Shown here in pieces: positions 11,646-23,759 of a stretch of DNA of 64,000 bases (positions are counted from its first letter, which is position 1; every line of letters begins with the position of its first letter). The DNA comes from Micromussa lordhowensis. Its lineage: Eukaryota; Cnidaria; Anthozoa; Scleractinia; Lobophylliidae. Position numbers and translations under genes: made by a program. The DNA is taken from positions 28,672,118-28,736,117 of the forward strand of contig OZ026601.1 of assembly GCA_964020085.1 (NCBI GenBank). The letters run 5' to 3'. The notes beneath the pieces are model-generated. The model was given only the letters and a program-made list of their open reading frames with translations, was not told where the DNA came from and did no database searches.

Positions 11646-12412
11646 ACAATAAAAGAAAAATTATGCAAACCTACGTACATAATCTATATTTCCACTAGGC
11701 CGTTTTCTGTTCTCGTCCATAACAGAAGAAATACGCCAAGTTCAAGAAGCAATATCTCGGCGAATGTCTGACATTGTAGTGAAGGAATTAATTTTCCTCC
11801 AGAAAGGTCGCGGGAAAATCGAATATCCCGCAAAAATGGTAGTGTCTGCTGGCTGAATGCGTTGTGTGTGGGCGCATATTTTTGGAGACGTCAAGTAATA
11901 AAGCAGCGGAGAAAACTAAAAAGCATGCCCCTTTGAAAACTGCTAACCACAGTGAGTGTCATATATATTTAAAATTGAACAAAAAACCTTTCAAATGATG
12001 CCTTTGAAACGAAATGTGGAGCAAATTTCGCCGAGATATTGCTTCTGGAACTCAGCGTATTTTGCAGGTTTTAGGGTGAGATGCTAATGGATTCTGCTCG
12101 ATGTCATTTGCGAAGGGTTTTGAACTGGCGCAAATACAAATGAAAGGTAAACTACATAGCTTATAAGAGTTTGAATTAGTAAGATTAATGCATGTTTTTA
12201 TTATCTCTACTTTCACATTTTTTCCATCGTGCTTGCTTTCTCGGCATTCTTTGTTTAAAAACAATGATTCTTGTCTATTTTGGTCATATGTACAAACAAA
12301 ATTCGTTAACCTTGTCAAAATTTTTTTAGAAGACACCCAATTATACGTCAGATTATCCGATCGCACTTGCACATTTTTGCTTCCTTGATTTTTGTTGAAT
12401 ATATTCGCTTTT

Positions 12413-12592
12413 TAATTTCGAAGACCATACAAATCTTTATGCATTTTACGAACCAGATTCGTAGCCCACAAGATAGAACTTGATTGCGCAATGACTTGCG
12501 CGTCTGCGATTTCTGGAGATGCATGTTCTGGAAAAGCCCCAGACTCTATGCCAATCTCGGACACTCCAGTCATGTCAACGTAGCTGCTTTTT
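12413..12592 (-). CDS. Possible short terminal exon, unassigned
   Basis: Frame on the minus strand following AAAAAG: SSYVDMTGVSEIGIESGAF, then a hydrophilic tail ending KMHKDLYGLRN and a stop. The DMTGVS string resembles VDITGVS in the exon at 3972 of the 3-kb transposase gene, so this could be a stray exon of a related copy. Weak support. Confidence 0.2.
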
Positions 12593-13850
12593 CTCAGCAA
12601 GAAAAAAATAAAAAAAACTAGTTCAAACAATTACTGGCCTTTATCAAAAAAAGTGAAAATGACACTGAAATGAAACTAATTGAAAGCGTACTCACTTTCT
12701 CGAAATCGAAGAGAAATATGGCAGCAGTTTGTGCTGTGGAACATGTGGGTGCGGGGCTCTTTATGGAGTAGATTCGAATAGAGGTCTGCAATCTGTGAAT
12801 ATAATATCATCTTATTTTAATACTGTACACTAAAAGGTCAAATTGATAAAAACTGAAGGAAAACAAGACTTACTTGCAACTGGTGATATATCATCCAACT
12901 CCATTGTGGGGACTCAAAGCAGAGCTTTCATGGTGAAGAAGAAACTCGGCAAACTCACTGTTCATGTTGTTGCCGTATCCTGCGAGGCCTTTCTTGCTTT
13001 TCCACACAGAGTAGACAGATTCTCACAACCAAACTTTCACCAATTTTTCTTTCTGTTTTGGTCACGGCATTACTCCAGAAATAATATCCAAACGAAATCG
13101 CAACTTATCATGAGAATATTCCAAAAAAATAGCAAAAGGACTAGAAGAGAAACTGTAGAGTTCGAAAACACTTAAACACGACCTAAAACGACCAGTAAAT
13201 AACACGGTGGATGCGGATTTCCTCTCGAAACAAGCATTCATATAAAAAATGGCTGTTTTGTGGTCCACGATTCAGTTGTTTACCCGCGATACATCACGGT
13301 AAGTGATGAAGGGCCTTTAACTTCAAACTGGGGCTGATAGCATGAATAACTGCGTCAATTATCTTGCGTTCTTTTGTACCCTTTCTCAAGCCCTGTATCT
13401 ATTTGGCGAATTCAACTGGTGAAAGGACAATCGGTCATTTTGTTTCTCTCCTCCAATAGCACCCATAATCTTGAAATCCCTCCTCAGAGCAGTTTATGTA
13501 TCTCCAAGTGATACTACGTTACCTTCTTTTGGTTTTGAAGCTGTCATGGCTGGTGAAGATGGTTTTGTGCTTCGAACTTTACCGAAGGCTGCTCCATTTT
13601 CTTCTTCAATGTTCCTTCTCTCGAAAATGCACAGATCATGTGTATATACATTAATTGGTTTTAAATGTCAATCAATGAGATCAAAGGTCCACTATACAAA
13701 CAAAACATTACATAAGAGTAGCAGAAAAGCGTGACAGATCACACGAGTCCGCGTGCAGCGTGTACGAAGAATCTGACACTCCCCAAAGTTTATTCACATC
13801 GTCAGAAACTTTCAATTTCCTGATTTATGCCAAAAAATATTTACAATAGA
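12593..13850. other. Stretch with no supported gene
   Basis: Short open frames on both strands lack domain signatures or consistent splice borders. I see no repeat structure here. Confidence 0.4.
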
Positions 13851-14144
13851 TTATACAATGTTCATTTCTCGATGGCTGATCTCCCCGATCACAGCCGCAG
13901 TGCGTCGGGGTCGCCTTGCTTGATCTGAAACATCTACAATAGGACGCGTGTCTTCATTGTTTGAAATTGACTTGATCTCGATTGGAATCAAATGTTGTAT
14001 GACCCTCCTCAAATAGGTCGATCGCTTGTTGCTGGTTCCGACTTTGACGATCACAGCACGAACCTCTCCATCAGCTCCTGGAATAAGCTCCTCGACTCTT
14101 GCAATTTTCCAGTGAATTCTATTCATTGAATCATTTTTGAGCAA
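13851..14144 (-). pseudogene. BEL/Pao retrotransposon C-terminal fragment (DUF5641-type)
   Basis: Minus strand frame reads RIHWKIARVEELIPGADGEV, then VKVGTSNKRSTYLRRVIQHLIP. This arrangement (W.ARVEELIPG.DG.VR, then LRR.IQ.LIPLE) is the domain that follows the integrase in BEL/Pao polyproteins. No integrase or RT is found upstream (higher coordinates), so this is an isolated tail. Confidence 0.75.
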
Positions 14145-14149
14145 AACAA

Positions 14150-14778
14150 TTTATGCTCTTCGTTACTATAGAATCTTAAAATTAATTTACACTATGCAGT
14201 GGCTGTGCAAAGTTTCCTGGGAAGAATAGACAGGACATGATCTGCCATTTTGTGGCCGTTTATTTTCATAACCATTAACTTTTAACTCCAAAAAAACCTA
14301 GAACAATAGAAATGATTCCCAGCAAAGGTGGGGGAGTACCCGCCATGCACAAATGTTTGAAGTAACCGTTGTCTATACTGAGGGTGGGTGGGTGGGAAAT
14401 GGCGAACTGCTCGGAGAGCTCGAGTTGTCGAAAAGAGGACAGTAACCTGGACTCATACGCTTAAGTATTTGATTATCTAAGTCCCGCATGAGCCCCAACC
14501 ACTTGCTGGGAGACTGGCACTAACAAGCAGCATAAAATCATTTATACCCCTGGTGGGGTGAATAAATTTCCTTTATGCTCTTCGTTTCTTTCAAAATCTT
14601 AAAATTAATTTACACTGTGCAGTGGCTGTGCAAAGTTTGCTGGGAGGAATAGACAAGACATGATCTGCCATTTTTGGCCACCAAGGTGGCCGTTTATTTT
14701 CATAACCATTAACTTTTAACTCCGAAAAAACCTAGAACAATAAAAATGATTCCCAGCAAAGGTGGAGGAGTACCCGCC
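14150..14778. repeat. Direct repeat, two copies of about 200 bp
   Basis: Copy 1 at about 14153-14345 and copy 2 at about 14573-14778 both begin TGCTCTTCGTT and end GAGTACCCGCC, with about 90 percent identity; copy 2 has a small insertion (CACCAAGGTGG). Spacing is about 420 bp. They lie just behind the BEL/Pao tail and could be parts of its long terminal repeats, but I cannot define LTR ends. Confidence 0.6.
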
Positions 14779-15084
14779 AAAGCCCTGCAAGGGACCCCCC
14801 ACCCAAAGCCACTGCATTGAATCCAGGAATGCTTATTATCATACTTTATATTTTTTGCCACGATAACATTAGCCACGTGGGCCTCTGCGTAATGGTTAAA
14901 ATGTGCCGTACTTCAAGTAAGTGTCCAATGTTCAAAATTCAACTATTAACCACATCTGGAGGAAGTACATTATGAAAGTAACAATACAATCTCATAATTG
15001 TCAGAATAAAAACAAAACTTCACATTAAATATATAGTAAACAATCCCATGATATAAAGATTATTGAATAGAATTAACTCATTGA

Positions 15085-15660
15085 GCTATAAACTATGCCC
15101 CTGCTCAATCATGGTGACCCTCTGACTTTACTTGTCGCTTGACCTTTAACCCCTTTTTCTGAGGTCTCATCCGAAATACTTAAAACCATAACTAAATCAT
15201 CACTTATTGCTTGGACCCTCTAGCCTCTGCTCAAAGGGTCCAACTAAATTAGCAAAACATTAATTCAATGACCACAACTAGTGCACCTATTACTAGTGCA
15301 CCTACTCGAGCTGGTCTTACCCGAAGGTCTTAGAAAATGGGGCCTGCTGCCTGTCAGGAAACACCCCCTGTTATGGGGGGAAACCTGAACCGTCCCGAAT
15401 GCAGAGCCAGGCCCATAGCACCCTGAGGGAGAGGGGTGATCAAACGACTTAAGCAACCTAGTAGACCTTTGGTCCCTGCTCAAAAGGTCATTTGATTAAG
15501 TACTACACCCTTTCACAAAATAACTGCCTTGTACGCTAAATAGAGTGAGCCCTTGGCCTCTGCTCAAAGGGTCATGGTGCATCCTCAGTCAATTAGTCCA
15601 GCTACTTTTTATATTGATAAGGGTTTACACACACTTGGCCCCTGCTCAAAATGTGCTCAA
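15085..15660. repeat. Five dispersed copies of a 16-bp motif CYCTGCTCAAAGGGTC
   Basis: Copies at about 15098, 15225, 15473, 15557 and 15639, preceded in four cases by TTGG. Several can form a small hairpin because CCYTTG upstream pairs with CAAAGG. They lie just downstream of the DIRS coding remnants on the minus strand, so they may belong to its 3' terminal region. Inter-copy spacing is irregular. Confidence 0.55.
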
Positions 15661-15749
15661 ATTTAAACATGATTCAAACAGTTAATACTGTATAAGATGC
15701 GAGACCACTGGGCATGGTGGGAAGGCTATCCTCGTTAAATCATGACTAT

Positions 15750-16290
15750 GTCGCTAGGGTTGGTATACCAATGTATCGGAGAAATGCATTGGAATTCCAT
15801 CTACCAAATACTCTTCTCTGAGAGTCAGACATTCCTTTTGCTGCCGCCCATGAGGCTGCCCCTGTGCGAAAGCTGTGTGTTTGATATCTACATGTATTTT
15901 CATCAAGGTTGCAATATTGTAAAACTTCTTTGAGAGACCGGGTAAAATAAGAGCTAGAATTGACTGCCCCATCAGCCCATCAAAAAAGTGACCCCGGGGC
16001 ACTTCCCCCTATAGTGTAACAATCTAACATCAGAGATACGGGACAAATAAGATGCTCTCTATACATAGCAACTCTACCGGTTTTGTTGGATCACTGTGCT
16101 TATAATGCTTCAAGACTAATTTGGCGGCCTCAATGTTGTTGAGTTCATCTCTCAGAAAGAAAAATTGGTCGATGGTAATGATGTTTGTGGTCTGCTGACC
16201 CGGGCCCCAAGCAATTTCTCCAACCCTCTGGGCTGCAAAAAATGCGAGGGCATACATTGCCTTTATCACCTTTTGCTGGTAACACGTCAT
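15750..16290 (-). pseudogene. DIRS tyrosine recombinase, frameshifted
   Basis: The N-terminal half is ALAFFAAQRVGEIAWGP (16290-16030), with the catalytic-box-I type Arg in RVGEI. The C-terminal box is in another frame near 15785-15850: HSFRTGAASWAAAKGMSDSQ then FGRWNSNAF, which gives the H-x-x-R box. The two frames are separated by stops near 16010. It would have joined circular cDNA to the target. Confidence 0.7.
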
Positions 16291-16629
16291 TACATGCTGT
16301 TATAATGCGCTCCAATATTGGCAGTGTAATTGGGAGCCTAGTGTCTCGTGATGGATATTACTTTCTATACCCACGCAGAGCGAGTTTCACCATTTCAGAT
16401 TTTGTGGGATCTGGCCAGCCCGCTAACCAATGAGGAAAACTCAGAGCCAATATATAGGTCATAACTGTAGACCCTGCATAGTTTTTCTCTGCCAAGAAAG
16501 CCAGAAACAGTGCTAAGTTGTCACTAGAAAGGGAGGTGTTTTGCCCTGAGTAAAATGTTATTTCGCAAACATATTAGCACCATTTTTCTAATCAATGAAA
16601 GCAAGTATGGGTCTCGTGATGTCTGCTTA

Positions 16630-18116
16630 TTAATAACATGAACAACACTCATTATCTGTCATGAATAGAACTTTCTTGTTCCTTAGCTGGTGACACCACA
16701 AGCTTAATCCAACGACAATCGGGAAAAAAAACTCGAGAAAGGAAATATCCCTTTCATTTTTCCAAGTTTTTGGCCATTCACCATATGCCCAGTGTCTCCC
16801 AAAGACTATGGCATAACCTTTTGATTTTGCTGCATCGGTATAAAATCGCAGCTGACCTGAAGTGGTCCAAGCTTCCTCAAAGAAAAATGACTTGCCATTA
16901 AAGGAATGGAAAAACATTTCCCCTATTTGCAAATCCTGCTCTACCTCTTTTGTAACCCGAATAAAATGATGGGGGTGCTTTTTGCCAATTGTCAAGTTAA
17001 TCATCCGACGCAGAAATACTCTACTGGGGAGAACCACTGAACAGGCAAAATTCAAGCAACCAATCAGGGATTGCAGATCCCTAGGTGTGATCTTATTTCG
17101 ACCCCGAGCCTTCTCAATACCTTCTATGCATTTGTCTACCTTTTCTTGAGGAAGTCTGGCTTAGAGTTTGAGGCAATCCAATTCAATGCCTGCAAATGTG
17201 AGTACTGAGGAAGGGCCCACTGTTTTTTCAGGAGCAGTGGGAGCTCCTATGTCTTCACAAAATAGTAAAAACCTCTGAAGTTTAGCCTGGCAATCTGGTG
17301 TGGACTGTCCGATTATAACAAAATCATCTAAACTGTGTAAAATGTGGGGAATACCGGGCTTATTGTGAGCTATGCACTCCATTGCCGTGCTGAAACGTTC
17401 GAAGGTTTGACATGAACTAGAGCAACCCATCGGAAGACAACGGTCGTAATACCATTAGCCCCTCCATTGCAAATCCAATAAGGGGTAGTCAGAAGGATGT
17501 ACTGGTATTATTCTAAATGCATTCCTCACATCAGCCTTGGCTAACACACAGCCTAGACCCAAAACTTTTATGAAATTGATAGCATCATCCACTGTAGGAT
17601 ATTTTACTGTGGAAAATTCTGGTGGAATGAATGTATTGACTGAATCTCCATAAGGATAGGATAAATGATGAATCATTCGAAATTCACCAGGGGCTTTCTT
17701 TGGTATCACCCCCAAAGGTGATACACCTAACTCGCTAAAAGGTGGATAATTAAAGGGGGCCTAGTATACGCCCACTTTGCCTTTCCTTTAATCAGCATGC
17801 TGTCCACCACTTCTGGGTGTTGCATTGCTGAAATCAAATTTTTTGCACAAGAGGCCTTATAGGTGCCCTGAAAATGTAATCTAAAGCCAAATTTGAAACC
17901 ATCAATCAAATTTTTCTGAAGTTTGTTTTCATAACCTGTGAGATATATGGCTAGTCTGTTAACCCTGACTGGAGTGGGAAGCAGAGGGGGTTGAGGTGTA
18001 GTTGCTTGACAACCCTGGTTTGGAGAAAGGGCGTTGTACCGCTCGTTTCTGGTTTTGCTGGCAGCAGGAAACTGGGTGATTACGGCCGCACTTAAAGCAC
18101 TGGTGTTTGAAGTCAC
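16630..18116 (-). pseudogene. DIRS reverse transcriptase and RNase H, fragmented
   Basis: RT blocks: FRMIHHLSYPYGDSVN, AKADVRNAFRIIPVHPSDY at about 17520, GCSSSCQTFERFS at about 17415 and LHSLDDFVIIG at about 17320, where LDDF is the catalytic box typical of this group. RNase H follows at 16630-17055 (RFYTDAAKSKGYAIVFG and MTDNE). Frameshifts separate 17455, 17430 and 17161; in-frame stops are present. A block at 17727-18116 joins gag to RT. Confidence 0.75.
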
Positions 18117-18296
18117 ACCCTGTGCAGTTGCCCCCCCCCCCCCACCTGTGGAAAGTCCAGCAAAACCCCCATGGAAAAACTGCCCATTTTGTTTAGTGGT
18201 TGACTTAGACGGAGGAGGCTGTTTGGTTTTGGGGACACTGGCCCTCAGCCAAAGCTCACTGTGGATTTGGTCCCATGGGATTAGCTCTTTTTGTCG

Positions 18297-19028
18297 TCAT
18301 AAAATTTCCAATTGGGCTGTTTCTGAAGAGAAACGCTCTGAATACACAGCCACGAATACTTGAAAAGCATTTGTCCATTGATTGATAGTGTGAATCCGCT
18401 GTTTTTTAATTATTTGCTCTAAGGAAAAGCTAAGCTGCCCTCCCTTCCTATTTTGGACATGAAAAGTATACTGCTCATCATCACTAGTGCTGTTATGAAA
18501 GATAACAGCAAAATCTACGTACTCATTACCCCAGATCTGTTTTTTGACCTTATCCGATACCCTATTTGACAAAGGAACAGCTACAGATATAAATGTGTTC
18601 TTACTAGTTGTAGGCTGCTTCGTTCTTTCAATCAGATTGGATGTCACTTAGTGAATTGTGGCTTGTGCGGGCGTCTGGGTCAGCACGGATCCATCTTGTT
18701 AAAGGCTGTCCATATTATTGCTCTGTAGTGTGTCTGGGATAAACTGTATGTCAGGCTGGCTCTCAGATTGTGGATAGTTCCCCATGATACCCGCCTCTTG
18801 CAAGCTCTTCTGGACTGCAGCTGCTATGGTCATACCCAAATTTGCCAACCAGTCAGCATTTACACTCCTCGCACCTGGTGCTGTTGGGGGATTTGCACCA
18901 GTTGAACTCTGCGAATTCTCTCGTGCAGCTGAGTGCACCGTTAGTTGACTCAGGTGAGGATTATTTCCCTCCAGCCGTCTCCTTTGGGCAGCTCTTGACC
19001 CATAACTTGCTTTCCTTTTTGGTGGCAT
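18297..19028 (-). pseudogene. DIRS gag-like region
   Basis: Starts MPPKRKASYGSRAAQRRRLE at 19028, a basic N-terminus, then low-complexity Ser/Pro/Thr sequence to a stop near 18699. A second frame, 18647-18297, is TTSKNTFISVAVPLSNRVSD and onward, then breaks off. Position before RT and composition suggest the capsid-like protein of the element. No zinc knuckle seen. Confidence 0.5.
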
Positions 19029-19549
19029 ACTCGTCTGCTAACAGATATTGGCAATATTTAGTGTAGCTTCATCGTGTTCTGATATATTCCTACAAGGATA
19101 TCCACCCAAGCAAGTTCTGGCTTTTGGAGGAATACATGATTACGAAACGAAATTTCAAAATGCAGTAGGTCAACTACAACTACTGCTTTTACAAGAAAGT
19201 AGTAAATCGTAAGAAGTAAAAAGAAAATCTCTGCTGATGTCTTGGGGAACAAGTTTCAATTTCAGTGGGCCTCACGTAGATGGGTCGTAGATATATAACA
19301 CACATATAACGCGTTCCAAAATAAAATGGGTTTTTCCAAAGTTTGAAATTTCCGTTAAAAACTTGAGATATTCTCTGCGCTTGCCACAATTCCTGTTAAA
19401 ATTAACAATTCTCAACAACAGAGATATTACTTTTGCAGAAATTGCGTCCAATTTACGGATTACCAGAAAAATAGTTCCGTCTAAAACCAAAAATTCACGG
19501 GCACAGATTGTGTTAAAAATTGTTTTTTCAAAGTCACTTGGGTCACAAA

Positions 19550-20240
19550 TTCTGCGTCCAGTCGTGGTCATAAATTTCCATTAAAGTGTCCTTCTTTGGA
19601 GTTATCAAAACCACGATGGTTGCAGAAATTCTGCGTCCAGTCATGAGCCTAAATTCCGTTAAATTTCTCTTTGAAGTTATCAAATCAACGGTGGTTGCAG
19701 AAATTCTGCGTTCAGTCGTGAGCCTAAATTCCGTTAAAATATCTCTCTTTGAAGTTATCAAATCAACGATGGTTGCAGAAATTCTGCATCCAAACATGAG
19801 CCTAAATGCCGTAAAATATCCCTCTTTAAAGTTATCAAATCAACGATGGCTGCAGAAATTCTGCATCCAGTTGTGAGCCTGAATTCTGTTAAAATATCCC
19901 TCTTTAAAGTTATCAAATCAACAATGGTTGCAGAAATTCTGCATCCAGTCGTGAGCCTAAATTCCGTTAAAATATCTCCCCTTGAAGTTATCAAATCCAC
20001 GATGGTTGCAGAAATTCTGCATCCAGTCTTCGCCACAAATTCCGTTAAAATATCTCTATTTGGAGATGTCAAATTAACGATGAATGCAGAAATTCTGCGT
20101 GCATTCGAGGTGTCCGCTAAAATATCTCACTGAAAATATTAATCCAAGATGGTTGCAGAAATTCTGCGTCTAGTTGCAGCTATAAATTCTTTTAAAATAT
20201 CTCTCTTTGGAGATATCAAATTCGCGAATGTTGCAGAAAT
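19550..20240. repeat. 78-bp satellite, about eight units
   Basis: The core TGCAGAAATTCTGC starts at 19621, 19696, 19774, 19851, 19929, 20007, 20085 and 20154, a period of about 78 bp. Between cores the unit carries AAATTCCGTTAAAATATC and TTATCAAATCAACGATGG. Edges decay at 19550 and 20240. Because the period is a multiple of three the array is open in several frames, but it is not coding. Confidence 0.9.
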
Positions 20241-20729
20241 GCTATTTAATACCTGTGTAGGATGCAGAATTTTACATTTTTATTAACGAGTAAAGACCAC
20301 TAGACAAAGTTCAGTCTGTTACTTGCTGAGTGACAAAAAATTTAAAATGATCTATGTGAACATCGCTATTCTGCAGATGAATATATTCGCTATTTCAATA
20401 AGCAAAAATTGCTTAATCTAAAATGAATCAATTTAGGTTAGCTTTATTGACTGTTAACTCGAGTTGTCTGCTATTTACATTTGTAAGGCAGTTAATAGTC
20501 AGAATAAAAAAGGGAAATTGATAAAATATGCTAGAACGTTCCTGTTTTAAAAAAAATATATGTACATTGTACTGTGTAGTCAACAATTTACAACAACAAG
20601 ATGCTAATCAAATGAAACAACGTGAATAATAGATTCTGTTCGCATGGTTCAAACTTTGGTCTGCTAAAAAAGTGATACTTTTCTTATCGACTTTCAATGT
20701 TATTTGGATTTTAGTAATGTGTACTTATT
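20241..20729. other. AT-rich spacer
   Basis: No gene or repeat structure is seen between the satellite and the stop of the DUF7869 gene. Confidence 0.5.
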
Positions 20730-21591
20730 CTAAAAATGTTTTCTTGTTGTAGGCTGCAATTTCAAATCAGTAGTGAGTTCAAATGAATGTAAGATAATGC
20801 ACGATTTAGGCAAGGTATCAATCAATGGTTTGGTGGACCTGAACTGATTCAAAGGTGCCCATTTTCCCCTGTAGGTTCCTTTCCAGTAATGGATTTGAAA
20901 TTCACAATCCCATAGCTCTTTAATGACGCCAATTAATGGTTCTTTATCCCATTTGACAACAAAACCGCCCCAAATTTTCCAATGAAAAGGCCTTCCAAGA
21001 AACTGTCCACACATTCCACAGGATTTTCTCTTTCTCTTGGGGTAATATATTTTCCAGTATAAATCTATAATGAAAATAAATAAATAAATAAATAAATAAA
21101 TGAGTGAGGGAGGGAGTGAATGAATTAAGAGAATGCACATATGCAGGTTGTGTTCCATGGTGCAGTTAAAACCCTGCAAAGCAACTCAAAAGTGTCCACA
21201 TTGTAACTGGCCAAGTGTATATATTCTGCATTACATTCTACGGTATTCTCAGAATTCCCTGTATTGGCATACAGAACACCTCAAGAGCTTTATCATTGAG
21301 ATTCGCAACAAAGACTTTAACTTGCCTCTTTTTAAAATTGGGATGTACCTACCTGTCTTGTTGGACTTCTTTCCTTGTCTTGCAATGCTTGCAAATTGTC
21401 TGGAACAGTACAATCAACGGAAGAAGGCCTTATTTTGTCTGAATTTAAGACCTTGTCCAGTGGCCACTCCCATTCCTCTGGCAAATCAACCAGTTTGTCC
21501 ACTTTGGTGACCCATCGAGACCAAAATGTGGCGGCTTCTTCTTCTTGGAACTTGTTCAAGTCACGCTTTAAGCCATCAACATCAATTTGTG
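20730..21591 (-). pseudogene. 3' part of split DUF7869 gene
   Basis: Two exons. The first, about 21591-21353, reads IDVDGLKRDLNKFQEEEAAT, WSRWVTKVDKLVDLPEEWEW and ends AGACAG/GTAGGT. The second, about 21066-20730, uses an ATTATAG acceptor whose pyrimidine tract is a TTTA microsatellite, reads GGFVVKWDKEPLIGVIKELW then FQIHYWKG and stops. This is the C-terminal arrangement of DUF7869 proteins. The upstream exon half lies at 50620 onward, on the other side of the 29-kb insertion at TTAA (21592-21595). The codons ATC TTA ACA span the target site when the insertion is removed. Confidence 0.65.
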
Positions 21592-21595
21592 TTAA

Positions 21596-21622
21596 AGTGC
21601 CACTACGACGAAAATTTTGGTC
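21596..21622 (+). repeat. Left terminal inverted repeat of the TTAA element
   Basis: AGTGCCACTA is identical to the inverted right end, and 22 of about 25 bases match overall, after which similarity is patchy. Confidence 0.75.
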
Positions 21623-21820
21623 TCTTGTTTTGACATTTTTTAGCTTTAATTACGTTAACATTTGTAGAATTGTATTTTCCGATAGTTTTCAGGTTGATGT
21701 AAGCGAAATACACCTTAAAATAGCTGGCCAAAATTCGCTATAAACCCGTCCGCCATTACTGTGATCGCAACTGGGAGCCAGCGACTGTACTGAAAAGCGG
21801 TTTTACGCATGAGTTGGCTT

Positions 21821-21838
21821 GTGACGTCATATGCGCAC
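21821..21838 (+). promoter_or_regulatory. 18-bp CRE-containing motif shared by both gene starts (left copy)
   Basis: GTGACGTCATATGCGCAC, containing the CREB/ATF site TGACGTCA, lies 40-57 bp before the P2X7-like start codon. The identical 18-mer occurs inverted at 50383-50400, ahead of the transposase. GCCATTAC and GAGTTGGC are also shared in the same order upstream, so both promoters derive from one subterminal sequence. Confidence 0.6.
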
Positions 21839-21877
21839 TTTCGCATCGTGTTAGCCTTGTCGCCCTTTACAAGTGAG

Positions 21878-23046
21878 ATGTCTTCTTCCTCGAATTATTC
21901 CTCCAGTTCATCTGAAAGTGAAGCCGAAGAAAATTTTAATGAAGATTCAGTCGAATGTTGCGGTGTTGTTCCGTATGACGAGGATTTGGAGCCAATAGCC
22001 ACCGAAGAAGAGGCTGCAGAACAAGAAGCAAGAATGGCCCAAGAAGTGGAAGTTGAGCGCGAATACCGAGCGAGATTAACTCGACAAGTGGATGTTACTG
22101 CATGGTACGATAAGACATTTCGGTATAAGAACGGTCATTTGTTCATCCTGCCGTAAGCCTTAGTAAAAACTGCCTTTTTGTGTTCTATACAGCCCATTTT
22201 AGTTTGATCTTGTCTTTGTTTACAATTGCGGCCATGTAGCTTTTCGGTTGCTAGGGCTCTTTCGAATTGTTTTGTCTCCCTATACTTTTACTAATGTTCA
22301 GCTTAACTCGTACGTTTTTAATTTATGTCAAGGTGCTTCTGTTCAAACTGTTCTCCCGATTACGCAAGGAAGCCAGAAGAATGCCAATGTTGCCAGGAAA
22401 TCGATCGATGTGGTGAGGTTATGGAAGAGTTTGGTGATCGAAAGAAGTGCATCACACTTCATCCAGGGTTTGAGGATGTATGCCTGAACAGGCACGTCTT
22501 ACAAGTTGCTTCGTTAAGTCTCAAGACTAGATCTGGGAAGTCTTACAGAACAATATTTACTCAAGGTCAAAGAACGAACGAAGAGTAAGTTTACCAGGCC
22601 AATTGTAGGATTTTTACTGAGACAACCGCCGAACCGGCAACATATTAGCTTGAAATACACTAGAAGCTATTGTTATGCATTTCCTTTTATTTTTCTTCCA
22701 TAATTTTTTCTTTTGCATAGTGCATATGTTCATGCAATTCACAACCCTGAGAAATTGAGGACTTACTTGACATGTACTTTCAACAATTTCATATTACAAA
22801 CTAAAATACTCTATAAGAAAAATGATAACAGAAACAACTGGGACTTCTGCTTGTATACCTACAATGTATTGTTTTTCTGTTAGGTTCTTGAGATCAGTGG
22901 CATACCGGCAGTTTACCAGGCTACTCTGGGATTACATTGGTAGCTCGAGACGTTATCCACTTCCCAATTGTGCATATAGCAAGATACGAAAGCATTTTGC
23001 AGCAGAAAATGGACAGTACCGGGGTTTTGAGGATGATGGAAATTAA
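21878..23046 (+). CDS. P2X7 ballast-domain (cysteine-rich zinc) protein, 229 aa
   Basis: Three exons, 21878-22152, 22333-22584 and 22884-23046, with GTAAGC and GTAAGT donors and AAG and TTAG acceptors, sum to 690 nt, exactly 229 codons plus stop. An acidic Ser/Glu-rich N-terminus (residues 1-60) precedes CFCSNCSPDY, ECQCCQEIDRC, CITLHPGF, VCLNRHVLQ, then AYRQFTRLLWDYIG, LPNCAYSKIRKHF and GQYRGF. These blocks, in this order, match the zinc-coordinating cytosolic ballast domain at the C-terminus of vertebrate P2X7 receptors. No channel or membrane segment is present. Stand-alone ballast-domain proteins are known outside vertebrates; their role is unclear. An in-frame ATG at 21809 is upstream, but 21878 leaves the CRE motif outside the protein. 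The gene lies inside the TTAA transposon, so it is a passenger. Confidence 0.8.
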
Positions 23047-23759
23047 TACATGTATTTCTGGACTGTCAGTTTTTTGAGAGACCAATAATTCAGAACAATT
23101 GTTTATTTTAACAAAACAGGACAAATCTAAGCACCATCAAAGGTAAAGTGTCATAAAAGTTATGGCCAACCATCATAATTAACTTCAGTGGTTTTCATTA
23201 AACACACTGTTATCTCTAATGTTACTTTCCAACCTACCACACTGACAGTCACGTGAAAAACTGAAGGAAGGCTAAACCTGTTTTGCAAATATTAAACACT
23301 GTGTGGTTCCAGAAGCTAGCCGTACCCACCCCATGGAAGCTCATTGGAAATTCCAAAAGGAATTCATAAGGGAAAGTATGAAGCTTGACTGGAAATTCAA
23401 GGGGGCAAAATTTCAAAATAAAAACCCTTTCATGGGAAAAGTATAGATATTTTCTGGAGCCACACTTCACAAATATAGTACCAATCTACTAGCATTCCAT
23501 CATAGATGCTGTTCCCTGATTGGCTACATCACCGACTATCTATTCTGTGATAGAAGGTTATCTACAAGATGGTGGCCACTTCTTGTGTTTTTTTTTTTAA
23601 TTGTTTTCAGAATCTTGGGTTGGTTTTGTAGCTCTGGTTAGACCTACAAGTACATTTATACAAAACAATTAGATTATTCATTTGCTCCCAATGTCTATCA
23701 TTAGTTAATTTCCATCCCAAAATCTAATTCTCCAATATAAAACCATACATGTTAGTAAG
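23047..23759. other. Spacer between the two convergent genes of the TTAA element
   Basis: About 0.7 kb between the P2X7-like stop and the transposase stop. No gene seen. Confidence 0.5.

Larger units (their letters stand above)
15750..19028 (-). mobile_element. DIRS-type retroelement, broken copy
   Basis: Order on the minus strand is gag-like frames, reverse transcriptase, RNase H, then a tyrosine recombinase, which defines DIRS-like elements. These integrate by recombinase rather than by an integrase. Every domain is interrupted by frameshifts or stops, so the copy is inactive. I could not identify its inverted terminal repeats or internal complementary region. Confidence 0.75.

Noticed and set aside
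19543..20133. Open frames of 84-104 codons on both strands at 19.5-20.1 kb
   Set aside because: They are by-products of the 78-bp satellite period and show no coding constraint.
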